The position numbers and the translations under genes are program-made. Below are positions 1-6,546 of a DNA stretch of 7,946 bases, one piece after another. The DNA is taken from positions 1 to 7,946 of the forward strand of contig JAISBG010000648.1 in NCBI GenBank assembly GCA_031266315.1. The letters are read 5' to 3'. Source of the stretch: Planctomycetaceae bacterium (lineage in GTDB: Bacteria; Planctomycetota; Planctomycetia; Pirellulales; Thermoguttaceae). Below the pieces are notes generated by a model, which was given only the letters and a program-made list of their open reading frames with translations, was not told where the DNA came from and made no database searches. How positions within the stretch are numbered: position 1 is the first letter of the stretch; each line of letters begins with the position of its first letter.

Positions 1-44
1 GAAACCATTGTCAACACAAATTGCCATTGTTAATCTGGTTCACA

Positions 45-90
45 GTCGGCGATCGCCGACGCAACCTTTTAGCAAATAGCGAAGGGTTGC
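45..90. repeat. Palindromic intergenic sequence with two adjacent dyads
   Basis: Bases 45-60 are a perfect 16-bp palindrome, GTCGGCGATCGCCGAC, whose centre contains GCGATCGC. It is followed directly by a second inverted repeat, GCAACC (61-66) with GGTTGC (85-90). The pair is GC-rich against an AT-rich background. It may be a REP-like element or the transcript end of a gene upstream of the window. No T-run follows, so a Rho-independent terminator is not supported. No gene is visible in bases 1-244. Confidence 0.5.
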
Positions 91-102
91 CTACCTTAAA
101 AA

Positions 103-143
103 ATGGCGTAAAATTACATGCATTTGTCGCGTAATTACACTTG
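103..143 (+). promoter_or_regulatory. 41-bp regulatory repeat, copy A
   Basis: This segment matches bases 5059-5099 at 38 of 41 positions. It contains two short dyads, GTAAAATTAC (108-117) and GTAATTAC (131-138), with centres 22 bp apart, about two helical turns. Its last three bases are the TTG of the proposed -35 box of DUF1559 gene 1. This fits a paired binding site for a dimeric transcription factor just upstream of, and touching, the promoter. The regulator is unknown; activator or repressor cannot be decided. Confidence 0.6.
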
Positions 144-169
144 AAAGCAGAAAAAATTTAGAGTAAACT
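141..169 (+). promoter_or_regulatory. Putative sigma70-type promoter of DUF1559 gene 1
   Basis: A -35 box TTGAAA (141-146) and a -10 box TAAACT (164-169) are separated by 17 bp. The predicted transcript start is near 176, giving a 5' UTR of about 70 bases before the ATG at 245. Support comes from the 41-bp repeat, which ends at the same place in a second promoter at 5097-5124. The same -10 hexamer appears before DUF1559 gene 2. Confidence 0.5.
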
Positions 170-182
170 TAGTAACATGTAA

Positions 183-209
183 AAACAAGTTGATTGTTAT
201 CACTTGTTT
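183..209 (+). promoter_or_regulatory. 5' UTR hairpin before DUF1559 gene 1
   Basis: AAACAAGT (183-190) pairs with ACTTGTTT (202-209), and GAT (192-194) pairs with ATC (199-201). This leaves one bulged T and a TGTT loop, an 11-bp stem very near the predicted 5' end of the mRNA. Part of the left arm, GTTGATT (189-195), could instead pair with AATCAAC (215-221), so two exclusive folds exist. It may only stabilise the mRNA end; a regulatory role is inference. Confidence 0.4.
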
Positions 210-231
210 CATCAAATCAACCCATTGAATT

Positions 232-237
232 AGGGAG
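232..237 (+). promoter_or_regulatory. Strong Shine-Dalgarno site fixing the start of DUF1559 gene 1
   Basis: AGGGAG lies 7 bases before the ATG at 245. It supports that ATG over the upstream in-frame TTG at 194 and over the ATG at 347. The poly-G tract is therefore inside the translated region. Confidence 0.7.
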
Positions 238-244
238 AATTGCC

Positions 245-1453
245 ATGAAAAAAACAAATTTTATGACTATTGTTACTATTGTATCAAAAGTAATCCGGTT
301 AGTTGCCGCGAAGATGTTCCATGTTAAGATAGGGGGGGGGGGCAGTATGTATAAAATAAGACGGGCTTTTACGCTTGTTGAACTTCTGGTGGTGATTGCA
401 ATTATTGGTGTTTTAATTGCCCTTCTGTTACCCGCCGTCCAAGCCGCACGAGAAGCGGCGCGAAGAGCACAATGTGCTAATCATCTTAAACAACTCGGTT
501 TGGCTCTTCACAACTATCACGACACTTATCAAGGGCTTCCCTCCAACTATAGTCTCGGCTCGAAAAATACAACAAGTTCCAGTTCAGGTTACAGCGAAGC
601 AGGTCGGTTAAGTGTTTTGGTCGGATTGCTTCCTTTTGCTGAGGCGGGATCGCTTTTTGAACAAATCAGTGTTTACACGGGGTCTGTTACAGGATCAGGA
701 ACAAATAATCCTTATACAACCCAAATTTCGTTCCTTCTTTGTCCTTCTGATCCGGCAGGTAAAGAAACAGGAAGAGTAGAAGCAAGTGCCGTTACTTGTT
801 ACCGTGTTAGTATGGGAGATTGGCCCGAACGGTCAAGGAATGCGAATGATGCAGCAAATTACCAAAATAACCCACGTGCTGCAATGCTCTCTCATCCTCG
901 TTGGTTCGGACTTGAATATGTTTCGGACGGCACGAGTAATACTATCGCGTTTGCCGAAAAGTGTGTCTTTTCCGTTTCAAACGGAATGCGAATCGAAGTT
1001 GGATTGGCGGCAGTTGACGCAACAACTGTACTTTCCGATACCGAAGACCCGTCAGGAACAGCGGTAACCAAAGATTATATGAAGTGTTATGGCACAAATT
1101 TCCGAAACGGAAAATATTATACAAAAAATGTTTACGGAGTTAATTCGGGAACATACGGTTTCAGCGGTCTTCGTTGGGCAGATGGAATTACAGGTTATAC
1201 AACAATTAACATGATTCTACCGCCGAATGCTCCTAGTTGTTCTCGCGGCGAAAATACTCCGGCTCTTTTAACTCCCAGTTCATTTCATTCAGGCGGTGTC
1301 CAATGTTGTTTTTATGACGGTTCCGTCCGCTTTGTTACAGAAACAATCAATTTCGGTAATTTATCAGCAAAAGCGGTTCGTTCAGGAACTTCTCCGTATG
1401 GTGTTTGGGGAGCATTAGGTTCCGTAAATGGAGGAGAAAACGCTTTCCCCTAA
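245..1453 (+). CDS. DUF1559 pseudopilin-like protein with prepilin N-terminus (poly-G tract in frame)
   Basis: This 402-aa protein belongs to the planctomycete DUF1559 family, type IV pilin/type II secretion pseudopilin-like proteins of unknown exact role. The prepilin motif R-R-A|F-T-L-V-E is at residues 39-46, with predicted cleavage between A41 and F42 and the usual Glu at +5. A hydrophobic helix follows (44-65), then A-A-R-E-A-A-R-R. An H-X9-DG motif sits at H348 and D358-G359. The start at 245 is chosen for its AGGGAG site. It gives an unusually long leader of 41 residues with G-G-G-G-S at 30-34, encoded by 11 consecutive G. An alternative start at 347 (M-Y-K-I-R-R-A) would give a normal short leader, with the G-run acting as a ribosome site. 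The gene has its own promoter and probably leads a unit with the lipoprotein and oxidoreductase downstream. The family call is firm; the function is not. Confidence 0.9.
   Translation: MKKTNFMTIVTIVSKVIRLVAAKMFHVKIGGGGSMYKIRRAFTLVELLVVIAIIGVLIALLLPAVQAAREAARRAQCANHLKQLGLALHNYHDTYQGLPSNYSLGSKNTTSSSSGYSEAGRLSVLVGLLPFAEAGSLFEQISVYTGSVTGSGTNNPYTTQISFLLCPSDPAGKETGRVEASAVTCYRVSMGDWPERSRNANDAANYQNNPRAAMLSHPRWFGLEYVSDGTSNTIAFAEKCVFSVSNGMRIEVGLAAVDATTVLSDTEDPSGTAVTKDYMKCYGTNFRNGKYYTKNVYGVNSGTYGFSGLRWADGITGYTTINMILPPNAPSCSRGENTPALLTPSSFHSGGVQCCFYDGSVRFVTETINFGNLSAKAVRSGTSPYGVWGALGSVNGGENAFP
332..342 (+). repeat. Poly-G tract, 11 G, in DUF1559 gene 1 (ON frame)
   Basis: Eleven consecutive G are followed by CAGTATGTA. 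The tract lies 87 bases into the reading frame, before the prepilin motif. With 11 G the leader is in frame with the DUF1559 body. Loss or gain of one G would break the fusion. The same tract plus CAGTATGTA recurs at 6639-6659. Confidence 0.85.
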
Positions 1454-1529
1454 TATTTTCGGAAAGACACAACACTTTGTATGTTTTTTGTACAAATATA
1501 ATTATTCATCAATAACAATCAAAATAATA

Positions 1530-2036
1530 ATGTTACGTCAATACTTAGCAGGAATTTTCGTTTTATTTTTAACGATTCTGGTTGGTTGTTCTCAAAATGT
1601 TCATGAGGGATTGCCGCCGCTTTATCCTTGTAACATTACAGTTATCCAAGACGGAAAACCGCTTGCCGGAGCCAATGTTTCATTAGTTCGTTTTGACGGA
1701 GATATGAAATGGGTTGTTTGCGGTACAACCAATTCTTCCGGTGTTACAGCAATACAAACACAAATGCGTTATGCAGGTGCGCCGGAAGGAAAGTATAAAG
1801 TTCGTATTTCTAAAACCGTTTCAGAAGGCGAACCGAAACTTGTTCCAAGCGGAGATTCGGAACAACCGTTATCGATTGGAGATATTCCGTCCTATTTTGT
1901 TATTGACCCGAAATATGACCATTTCAATACAACACCATTTGAAATATCAATTGCCAAAGATAAAACAAACGGCGAATCCTTCGATGTCGGTCAATCCATT
2001 AAACAACCCGTGTCAGATAATATTACGAAACAATAA
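1530..2036 (+). CDS. Small lipoprotein with transthyretin/carboxypeptidase-regulatory-like domain
   Basis: This 168-aa protein has a lipoprotein signal peptide: a hydrophobic core at residues 5-18 and a lipobox L-V-G-C with the lipidated Cys at 20. Residues about 33-95 resemble the immunoglobulin-like CarboxypepD_reg/transthyretin-like domain, with I-T-V-I-Q-D-G-K-P-L-A-G-A-N-V, then G-T-T-N-S-S-G-V-T-A and G-K-Y-K-V-R-I-S-K. Small lipoproteins of this type often sit beside DUF1559 genes in planctomycetes. The start at 1530 is chosen because the frame further upstream encodes no credible signal peptide. No Shine-Dalgarno site is visible. It begins 76 bp after DUF1559 gene 1 and ends 17 bp before the oxidoreductase gene, so co-transcription is likely. 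Its role is unknown; a structural or binding role at the envelope is inference. Confidence 0.8.
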   Translation: MLRQYLAGIFVLFLTILVGCSQNVHEGLPPLYPCNITVIQDGKPLAGANVSLVRFDGDMKWVVCGTTNSSGVTAIQTQMRYAGAPEGKYKVRISKTVSEGEPKLVPSGDSEQPLSIGDIPSYFVIDPKYDHFNTTPFEISIAKDKTNGESFDVGQSIKQPVSDNITKQ

Positions 2037-2053
2037 ACCAAACCATCAAAAAA

Positions 2054-3475
2054 ATGACGAACAATAAAAAAACGTTTTCATGTAATCGGCGCACTTGGCT
2101 TGGAGTTATGACGGCGGCGTTTGCCGGACACTCTCTTTCTGTACAAGGACAAGCCGAATCAACCGGTAAAGAATTAAAAGCATCTTCAGCAGGTCGTTTT
2201 TTCGAAACAGATGTTCTTGTTTGCGGCGGCGGTCCCGCCGGTTTTGCCGCAGCAACCATGTCGGCAAGACAAGGAGCCAAAACAATTCTTGCAGAACGAT
2301 ATGGACGTCTTGGCGGTATGGCTGTTCATGCAAGAGTGATTCCGCTTATGGGGCGTGTTCATTCTCCTTTTGTTACAGAAGTTATCAAAAAAGTTGCCGG
2401 AGTGCGTTTCGATCCGAATCGTCCTGATCTTGATTTTATTGATCCGGAAAAACTTGATTTGCAATATGCCGATTTCATTTATGAAGCAGGCGGGACAATT
2501 CTGTTGCACGCATGGGCATTAGATGCCGAAGTGTCGGACAATCAGATTCGAGCCGTTAAATTTCTGACAAAAGAAGGAATTGTTACGATTTTTGCCAAAC
2601 AGGTTATTGATGCAACCGGCGACGGTGATGTTGCGGCTCAAGCCGGAGCGGCTTTTGAAATCGGACGCAAAAAAGATGCTCTTGTTCAGCCGATGTCAAT
2701 TATGTTCAGTATTGGCGGTCTCAGCCGACAAGCACAATTTGGCGGCGGAGAAGAAGATGCAAGACGCCGTATGATTGGAAATGAAACATGGGAAACGGTT
2801 GTTATGCGGGGGCAAAAACAGGGAGAGTTGCCGCCCAATGTCGGAGTCGTTAGAACATACCGCATGAAACGTGACGGCGAGGCATCTGTTAATGCAACAC
2901 AAATCAACTATGTTAGCGGACTCAATGTTGAAGATTTAACCCGCGCGGAAATTGAAGGGCGAAAGCAAGCGTATCAAATTGTCGAATTTATGCGCAAAAA
3001 TTTTCCTGGTTATGAAAATGCTTATATCTCCAATATGCCTGCTGTTGTAGGAGTTCGTGAGTCTCGGCGTGTTCTTGGGAAACAGTTTCTGGTTCGGAAA
3101 GATTTGGAAACCGGTCGATGTTGGGAGAATTCTGTTGTGCGCGGCGCAACATTCCTGATCGATATTCACAATCCGGCAGGAAGCGGGCAAGCAGAAGGAC
3201 ATGCGGGAAAATTTGTTAATCAAGGAGCACCTGCTCGTGATAAACCGTACGATATTCCTGTTGGTTGTTTAATTGCCCGCGACATTGACGGATTACTGAT
3301 GGCGGGTCGTTGTATCAGTGGTTCGCATGAAGCCAGTTCTTCCTACCGTGTTCACAATATCTGTATGGCAATCGGAGCCGCCGCAGGAACATTGGCAGGA
3401 CTTGCCGTAACACAAAGGAAAAAAGTTGTTGATGTCGATATCAGGCAAGTTCAAAAAGTCCTTTTTGAATCGTGA
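2054..3475 (+). CDS. Tat-signalled FAD-dependent oxidoreductase (FAD_oxidored family)
   Basis: This is a 473-aa flavoprotein. The N-terminus has twin arginines in N-R-R-T-W-L-G-V-M (11-19) and then a weakly hydrophobic stretch, consistent with Tat export of a folded, FAD-loaded enzyme. The dinucleotide fold begins at V-L-V-C-G-G-G-P-A-G (54-63, G-x-G-x-x-G), with the ribose-binding acid E81 and R-L-G-G-M-A at 85-90. Further family marks are I-D-A-T-G-D-G-D (185-192), G-V-R-E-S-R-R-V-L-G (333-342) and the C-terminal block L-L-M-A-G-R-C-I-S (414-422) through Y-R-V (431-433) to G-A-A-A-G (441-445). These match PF12831. The substrate is unknown; sugars or sugar-derived compounds are possible because sialidase-like genes lie downstream. 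No Shine-Dalgarno site is visible. The last codons contain a 9-bp inverted repeat (3450-3469) that is not followed by a T-run. Confidence 0.88.
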   Translation: MTNNKKTFSCNRRTWLGVMTAAFAGHSLSVQGQAESTGKELKASSAGRFFETDVLVCGGGPAGFAAATMSARQGAKTILAERYGRLGGMAVHARVIPLMGRVHSPFVTEVIKKVAGVRFDPNRPDLDFIDPEKLDLQYADFIYEAGGTILLHAWALDAEVSDNQIRAVKFLTKEGIVTIFAKQVIDATGDGDVAAQAGAAFEIGRKKDALVQPMSIMFSIGGLSRQAQFGGGEEDARRRMIGNETWETVVMRGQKQGELPPNVGVVRTYRMKRDGEASVNATQINYVSGLNVEDLTRAEIEGRKQAYQIVEFMRKNFPGYENAYISNMPAVVGVRESRRVLGKQFLVRKDLETGRCWENSVVRGATFLIDIHNPAGSGQAEGHAGKFVNQGAPARDKPYDIPVGCLIARDIDGLLMAGRCISGSHEASSSYRVHNICMAIGAAAGTLAGLAVTQRKKVVDVDIRQVQKVLFES

Positions 3476-3505
3476 AAAAACAACATAAAATATTTTTTGG
3501 AGATG

Positions 3506-3522
3506 GTGTATATTTCGTACAC
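3506..3522. promoter_or_regulatory. Short inverted repeat between oxidoreductase and sialidase genes
   Basis: GTGTA (3506-3510) and TACAC (3518-3522) flank seven bases in the 103-bp gap before the sialidase gene. A 10-bp palindrome, AACAATTGTT, lies at 3547-3556. Either could be an operator if the sialidase has its own promoter, but no good -35/-10 pair was found. The gene may simply be read from upstream. Confidence 0.25.
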
Positions 3523-3578
3523 AATTTCGATTGTTCCGTTTTTTACAACAATTGTTCTGTTTATTAAAAGAGGTTACC

Positions 3579-4748
3579 ATGTGTTTTTCGTTTCGTTTTT
3601 TGACATTGTTTGGAATTTATTCCATGTTATTCCTGTCAGTTGGTTTCACAAAAGCCTTAGAACCACTTTATGAAGATAAGGTTGAATTTGAAAGTTTGAA
3701 TCGGATTTTGATCAAAAAAGAATTTATTTTTGTTCACGCTCCGTTTCCTTCGTGTCATGCTTCCACCATTGAACAAGTTCCTAGCGGTGAACTTGTTGCT
3801 TCTTGGTTCGGCGGAACAGCGGAAAATCATCCGGATTGTTCAATTTGGGTTTCGCGCACGGAAAATGGAAGATGGACTTTTCCCATAAAAGTTAGGGAAC
3901 AAATCGACAATCAAGGTAATCACCGTCCTTGCTGGAATCCGGTTCTCTTTCAACCCAAAGAGGGACCGCTCATTTTATTCTACAAAGTTACGGAAACTAA
4001 TGATGCAAATGACGTAACCCATTATCATTGGCGAGGAGAACGCTTGCTTTCTTTTGATGAAGGAAAAACCTGGACAGGACGAATACGTTTCAAAAAAGAA
4101 TTTATCGGTCCCTCAAAAAATAAACCAATTCAATTAAAAGACGGAACGATTCTTTGTCCAAGTAATTTCAAAATCGGCGATAGTGATAGTGCTGTAACAG
4201 CAACGAAAGATTACGGCGTAACATGGACAACAAGCAGTCCGCTTAATGTTGCTAAAATAGAAGGCGGCTCAACTCAAGGAAGTTTTCTTCGTTATTCGGA
4301 AAACCGTATCCAGATGATTTGCCGGAATAATACTTCCAGCACAGGAAATTTGCGGCAGTTCTGGTCTGAAGATAATGGAAAAACATGGAGTAAAATGTCC
4401 GATCTAAACTTGCCCAATCCGAATAGCGGTACAGATGCAGTAACGTTAATTGATGAAAGGCAACTGCTCGTCTATAATCATTCACATTACGATAAAAAGA
4501 ATAACATTCAAGGACGAAGTGTACTCAATCTCGCTGTTTCCAAAGACGGAATCCAATGGAACGCCGTTTGTATTTTGGAAAATCAAAAAGGAGAATACTC
4601 TTATCCCGCTATTATTCAAACAGAAGATGGTTCTGTTCATCTCGTTTATACTTGGCAGCGCAAGTTGATCAAACATGTTATAATTGATCCAAAAAAGATT
4701 GAAGGAACTCCGATTGTTGACGGTATTTGGCCGGAAACAGTCCATTAA
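3579..4748 (+). CDS. Secreted sialidase-like (BNR_2/COG4692-type) beta-propeller protein
   Basis: This 389-aa protein has a signal peptide (residues 1-26, cleavage likely after T-K-A). The mature part looks like a six-bladed sialidase-type propeller. Asp boxes S-x-D-x-G-x-T-W or variants lie at S158-W165, T209-W216 and S263-W270, with a degenerate one at S321-W327. Family marks are A-P-F-P-S-C-H-A-S-T (54-63), S-W-F-G-G-T (75-80) and the C-terminal Y-P-A-I-I-Q-T-E-D-G (342-351) with H-L-V-Y-T-W-Q-R (354-361). These resemble proteins annotated as predicted neuraminidases of COG4692. The R-I-P motif of classical GH33 sialidases is absent, so another exo-glycosidase activity is possible. The start at 3579 is chosen because AAGAGG (3568-3573) lies 5 bases upstream; the ATG at 3531 lacks such a site. 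It likely acts in the periplasm or outside the cell on host or plant glycans. Confidence 0.85.
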   Translation: MCFSFRFLTLFGIYSMLFLSVGFTKALEPLYEDKVEFESLNRILIKKEFIFVHAPFPSCHASTIEQVPSGELVASWFGGTAENHPDCSIWVSRTENGRWTFPIKVREQIDNQGNHRPCWNPVLFQPKEGPLILFYKVTETNDANDVTHYHWRGERLLSFDEGKTWTGRIRFKKEFIGPSKNKPIQLKDGTILCPSNFKIGDSDSAVTATKDYGVTWTTSSPLNVAKIEGGSTQGSFLRYSENRIQMICRNNTSSTGNLRQFWSEDNGKTWSKMSDLNLPNPNSGTDAVTLIDERQLLVYNHSHYDKKNNIQGRSVLNLAVSKDGIQWNAVCILENQKGEYSYPAIIQTEDGSVHLVYTWQRKLIKHVIIDPKKIEGTPIVDGIWPETVH

Positions 4749-5058
4749 CAAACATAACTCGGTAAAAGTAATATAAATACAGTATAAAAACACATATACT
4801 GCGTTAGTCATAAAATTGTTATTTTTATAACTATTCAGTGTAATTTTTGTTAAAAGTTGGCATAACTATTTACTTGTACTTAATAGGGACAAAAAGAAGG
4901 GTAGCCCGATAGGGCTTAATTTTTCATAACCGCAGGTCAAAGACCTGAAGTTACGAAAATAAAGCCCTATCGGGCTATTCGGTTTTTCGGAATCAATTAA
5001 GAAAATAGTTACTTGAAAAATACCAAATACAACCCTAACACAGTATAACACAAAAAAC
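4749..5058. other. Intergenic region without genes
   Basis: No convincing coding sequence was found on either strand here. The region is very AT-rich. It contains a small dyad, CAGTATA (4780-4786) with TATACTG (4795-4801), and the nested palindrome at 4902-4977. The reverse-strand open frame across the palindrome is explained by the repeat and has no recognisable protein features. Confidence 0.7.
4902..4977. repeat. Nested palindromic repeat element, complete copy
   Basis: Perfect 16-bp outer arms, TAGCCCGATAGGGCTT (4902-4917) and AAGCCCTATCGGGCTA (4962-4977), enclose an inner hairpin, CAGGTC (4933-4938), AAA, GACCTG (4942-4947). Bases 4927-4974 match 7899-7946 at 44 of 48 positions, so this is a dispersed element. 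It encodes nothing evident and could be a REP/MITE-like sequence. It could also act as a two-way transcription barrier between the two sialidase units. Confidence 0.75.
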
Positions 5059-5099
5059 ATGACGTAAAATTACATGTGTTTGTCGCGTAATTACACTTG
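5059..5099 (+). promoter_or_regulatory. 41-bp regulatory repeat, copy B
   Basis: This segment matches 103-143 with three mismatches. The dyads GTAAAATTAC (5064-5073) and GTAATTAC (5087-5094) are both fully conserved, again with centres 22 bp apart. The mismatches lie at the fourth base and in the spacer. The copy ends inside the proposed -35 box of the second sialidase gene, the same position as copy A relative to its promoter. Confidence 0.6.
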
Positions 5100-5124
5100 T
5101 AAACAATTATTTTTCGTCTATACT
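5097..5124 (+). promoter_or_regulatory. Putative sigma70-type promoter of second sialidase gene
   Basis: A -35 box TTGTAA (5097-5102) and a -10 box TATACT (5119-5124) are 16 bp apart. A start near 5131 gives a 5' UTR of about 73 bases before the ATG at 5204. The placement agrees with that of the promoter at 141-169 relative to the shared repeat. Confidence 0.5.
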
Positions 5125-5203
5125 TTTACTTTATGTTGTTGAAATATTACGAAATATTTTAGACTGATCAAATTACTCCTATTTTAATTTTTCCAAACAA
5201 AAA

Positions 5204-6349
5204 ATGAAAAAGAAAAATATGTTAATGTTTTTTTCACTGATAATGTTGGTGTTATTTTTTTCTTCAATAACATCATTTTCCCTTGCCCAAAATGTTGCGT
5301 TAAACGCACATGGACTTGAACTTACCCATGTTACGGTTGCGGCGGAAGATGGGCAATTTTTCGGTTGGCCCGCCAACGGCGGAGCCTGGGTTTGGGGAGA
5401 TGAAATCGTTGTCGTCTTCAAGCAAGGGAAAATGAATCTCAAAGAAAAAGGACATCTGATTGACCGGTCTGTTCCACAAATTGATGTTCAGGCTCGAAGT
5501 CTGGATGGAGGAAAAACATGGAAACTCGAAAAAGATTATCAATTCGTTTGTAACGAAAATACCGCCAAAAAACTTGAAATCCCCATTGATTTTAAGCACG
5601 AAAATTTTGCATTCCGTTTTCAATTAACCGGTCTCAGCGGGGGAAAATCGTATTTCTTTTATTCGTATGACCGTTGTAAAACGTGGAATGGACCGTATGA
5701 ATTTCCGCTTTTCGGCGAAGCACTCGTCAGCGCGCGAACATGTACACTTATCGAAGGAACTCATGAAATGAAAGCGTTTGTTTCCGGCGCACCTCAAACC
5801 GGCGAGGAATTTGGAACACACGTTTTTCTGGTTCAAACCCAAGACGGCGGACTCAACTGGGAAAAAGTTGCCGATGTCGGTTTGCCTTCCCAACCGGATC
5901 AATGGTCTATCATGCCCTCTGTTGCCCGAATTTCCGACAACGAACTCGTTTGCGCCCTTCGGTTCAATAATAGAAACAAAAAAATAAGCGGAAACGAATA
6001 TTGGGGATCACTTGATAATGGCAAAACATGGCAGTTTCGCTCCATGCTTCCACTTGGCAGTACGCCGCCGTCGCTTGAATATCTTAGTGGAGACCGGCTT
6101 GTTGTTCTCTATGGTCAGCGTAACGGTAAAACTCCCGGAATTAGTGTTCGGTTAAGTAAAGATCGCGGAAAAACGTGGGGAGATGAAATTATTTTTCGCA
6201 ACGACGGTGGAAGTTTCGATCTCGGATATACCCGTAACATCTTTCGAAGTGATGGTAAAGGAGTCTTGATTTACTATTTCACTTCCCAAACCCTCAACGC
6301 TGACCGAACCATTGAAGCCACCATCTGGAACCCGGATAAAATTCAATAA
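5204..6349 (+). CDS. Secreted sialidase-like protein with five Asp boxes
   Basis: This 381-aa protein has a clear signal peptide (lysines at 2-4, hydrophobic core 6-22, likely cleavage near S-L-A|Q-N at 28/29). Five Asp-box motifs are visible: S99-W106, S154-W161 (Cys in place of the usual Gly), T212-W219, S269-W276 and S318-W325. They indicate a sialidase-type beta-propeller. The segment F-G-W-P-A-N-G-G-A-W-V-W-G-D-E (53-67) is typical of a planctomycete group annotated as exo-alpha-sialidase or sialidase family protein. The Arg-Ile-Pro motif of GH33 is not seen, so the substrate and even hydrolase activity are uncertain. It differs from the sialidase-like protein at 3579-4748 and is not a recent duplicate. 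It is probably a single-gene unit under the repeat-linked promoter. No Shine-Dalgarno site precedes the ATG, but this start fits the signal peptide. Confidence 0.85.
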   Translation: MKKKNMLMFFSLIMLVLFFSSITSFSLAQNVALNAHGLELTHVTVAAEDGQFFGWPANGGAWVWGDEIVVVFKQGKMNLKEKGHLIDRSVPQIDVQARSLDGGKTWKLEKDYQFVCNENTAKKLEIPIDFKHENFAFRFQLTGLSGGKSYFFYSYDRCKTWNGPYEFPLFGEALVSARTCTLIEGTHEMKAFVSGAPQTGEEFGTHVFLVQTQDGGLNWEKVADVGLPSQPDQWSIMPSVARISDNELVCALRFNNRNKKISGNEYWGSLDNGKTWQFRSMLPLGSTPPSLEYLSGDRLVVLYGQRNGKTPGISVRLSKDRGKTWGDEIIFRNDGGSFDLGYTRNIFRSDGKGVLIYYFTSQTLNADRTIEATIWNPDKIQ

Positions 6350-6420
6350 AGATACTCTTCCGGTTCTCACATCAATTCCCGAACATTAGAAAAAGTTTTC
6401 TGAAAAAAAGGAAATTTCTA

Positions 6421-6448
6421 TTGACATTCGGTTTATTTTGTATAAACT
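6421..6448 (+). promoter_or_regulatory. Putative promoter of DUF1559 gene 2
   Basis: A consensus -35 box TTGACA (6421-6426) and a -10 box TAAACT (6443-6448) are 16 bp apart. The -10 hexamer is the same as that proposed for DUF1559 gene 1. The 41-bp repeat is absent here. The 5' UTR would be about 90 bases. Confidence 0.45.
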
Positions 6449-6533
6449 TTGAATTAATTCAATCACGTTGTATTTTTACCGTGTTGTTTTGCGGTAAAGA
6501 TTTCGTGATAATTTTAATAAAACCTTTCAAAAT

Positions 6534-6538
6534 AAGGA
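6534..6538 (+). promoter_or_regulatory. Shine-Dalgarno site of the DUF1559 gene 2 leader
   Basis: AAGGA lies 8 bases before the ATG at 6547. This good site shows that the leader is meant to be translated, although its frame now ends at 6660. It matches the arrangement before DUF1559 gene 1. Confidence 0.65.
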
Positions 6539-6546
6539 TTATTACA

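Noticed and set aside
194..244. Upstream in-frame TTG start for DUF1559 gene 1
   Set aside because: No ribosome site precedes it, and it falls inside the 5' UTR hairpin; the ATG at 245 has a strong AGGGAG site.
332..342. Poly-G tract as an intramolecular G-quadruplex
   Set aside because: Eleven or twelve G could at most form a two-tetrad structure with single-G loops; nothing else supports it over a slippage tract.
1443..1466. CTTTCC / GGAAAG hairpin over the stop codon of DUF1559 gene 1 as a terminator
   Set aside because: A 6-bp stem with a 12-base loop and no T-run after it; could be chance.
3450..3469. 9-bp inverted repeat TTCAAAAAG / CTTTTTGAA at the end of the oxidoreductase gene as a terminator
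   Set aside because: It lies within the last codons, has only a 2-base loop, is AT-rich, and is followed by A-rich rather than T-rich sequence.
4866..5060. Reverse-strand 64-aa open frame across the nested palindrome
   Set aside because: It is the translation of a palindromic repeat plus AT-rich flanks, with no start-site support and no protein features.
6388..6401. AGAAAA-AG-TTTTCT dyad after the second sialidase gene as a terminator
   Set aside because: A stem with one G-C pair per arm end and a 2-base loop is too weak, and no T-run follows directly.
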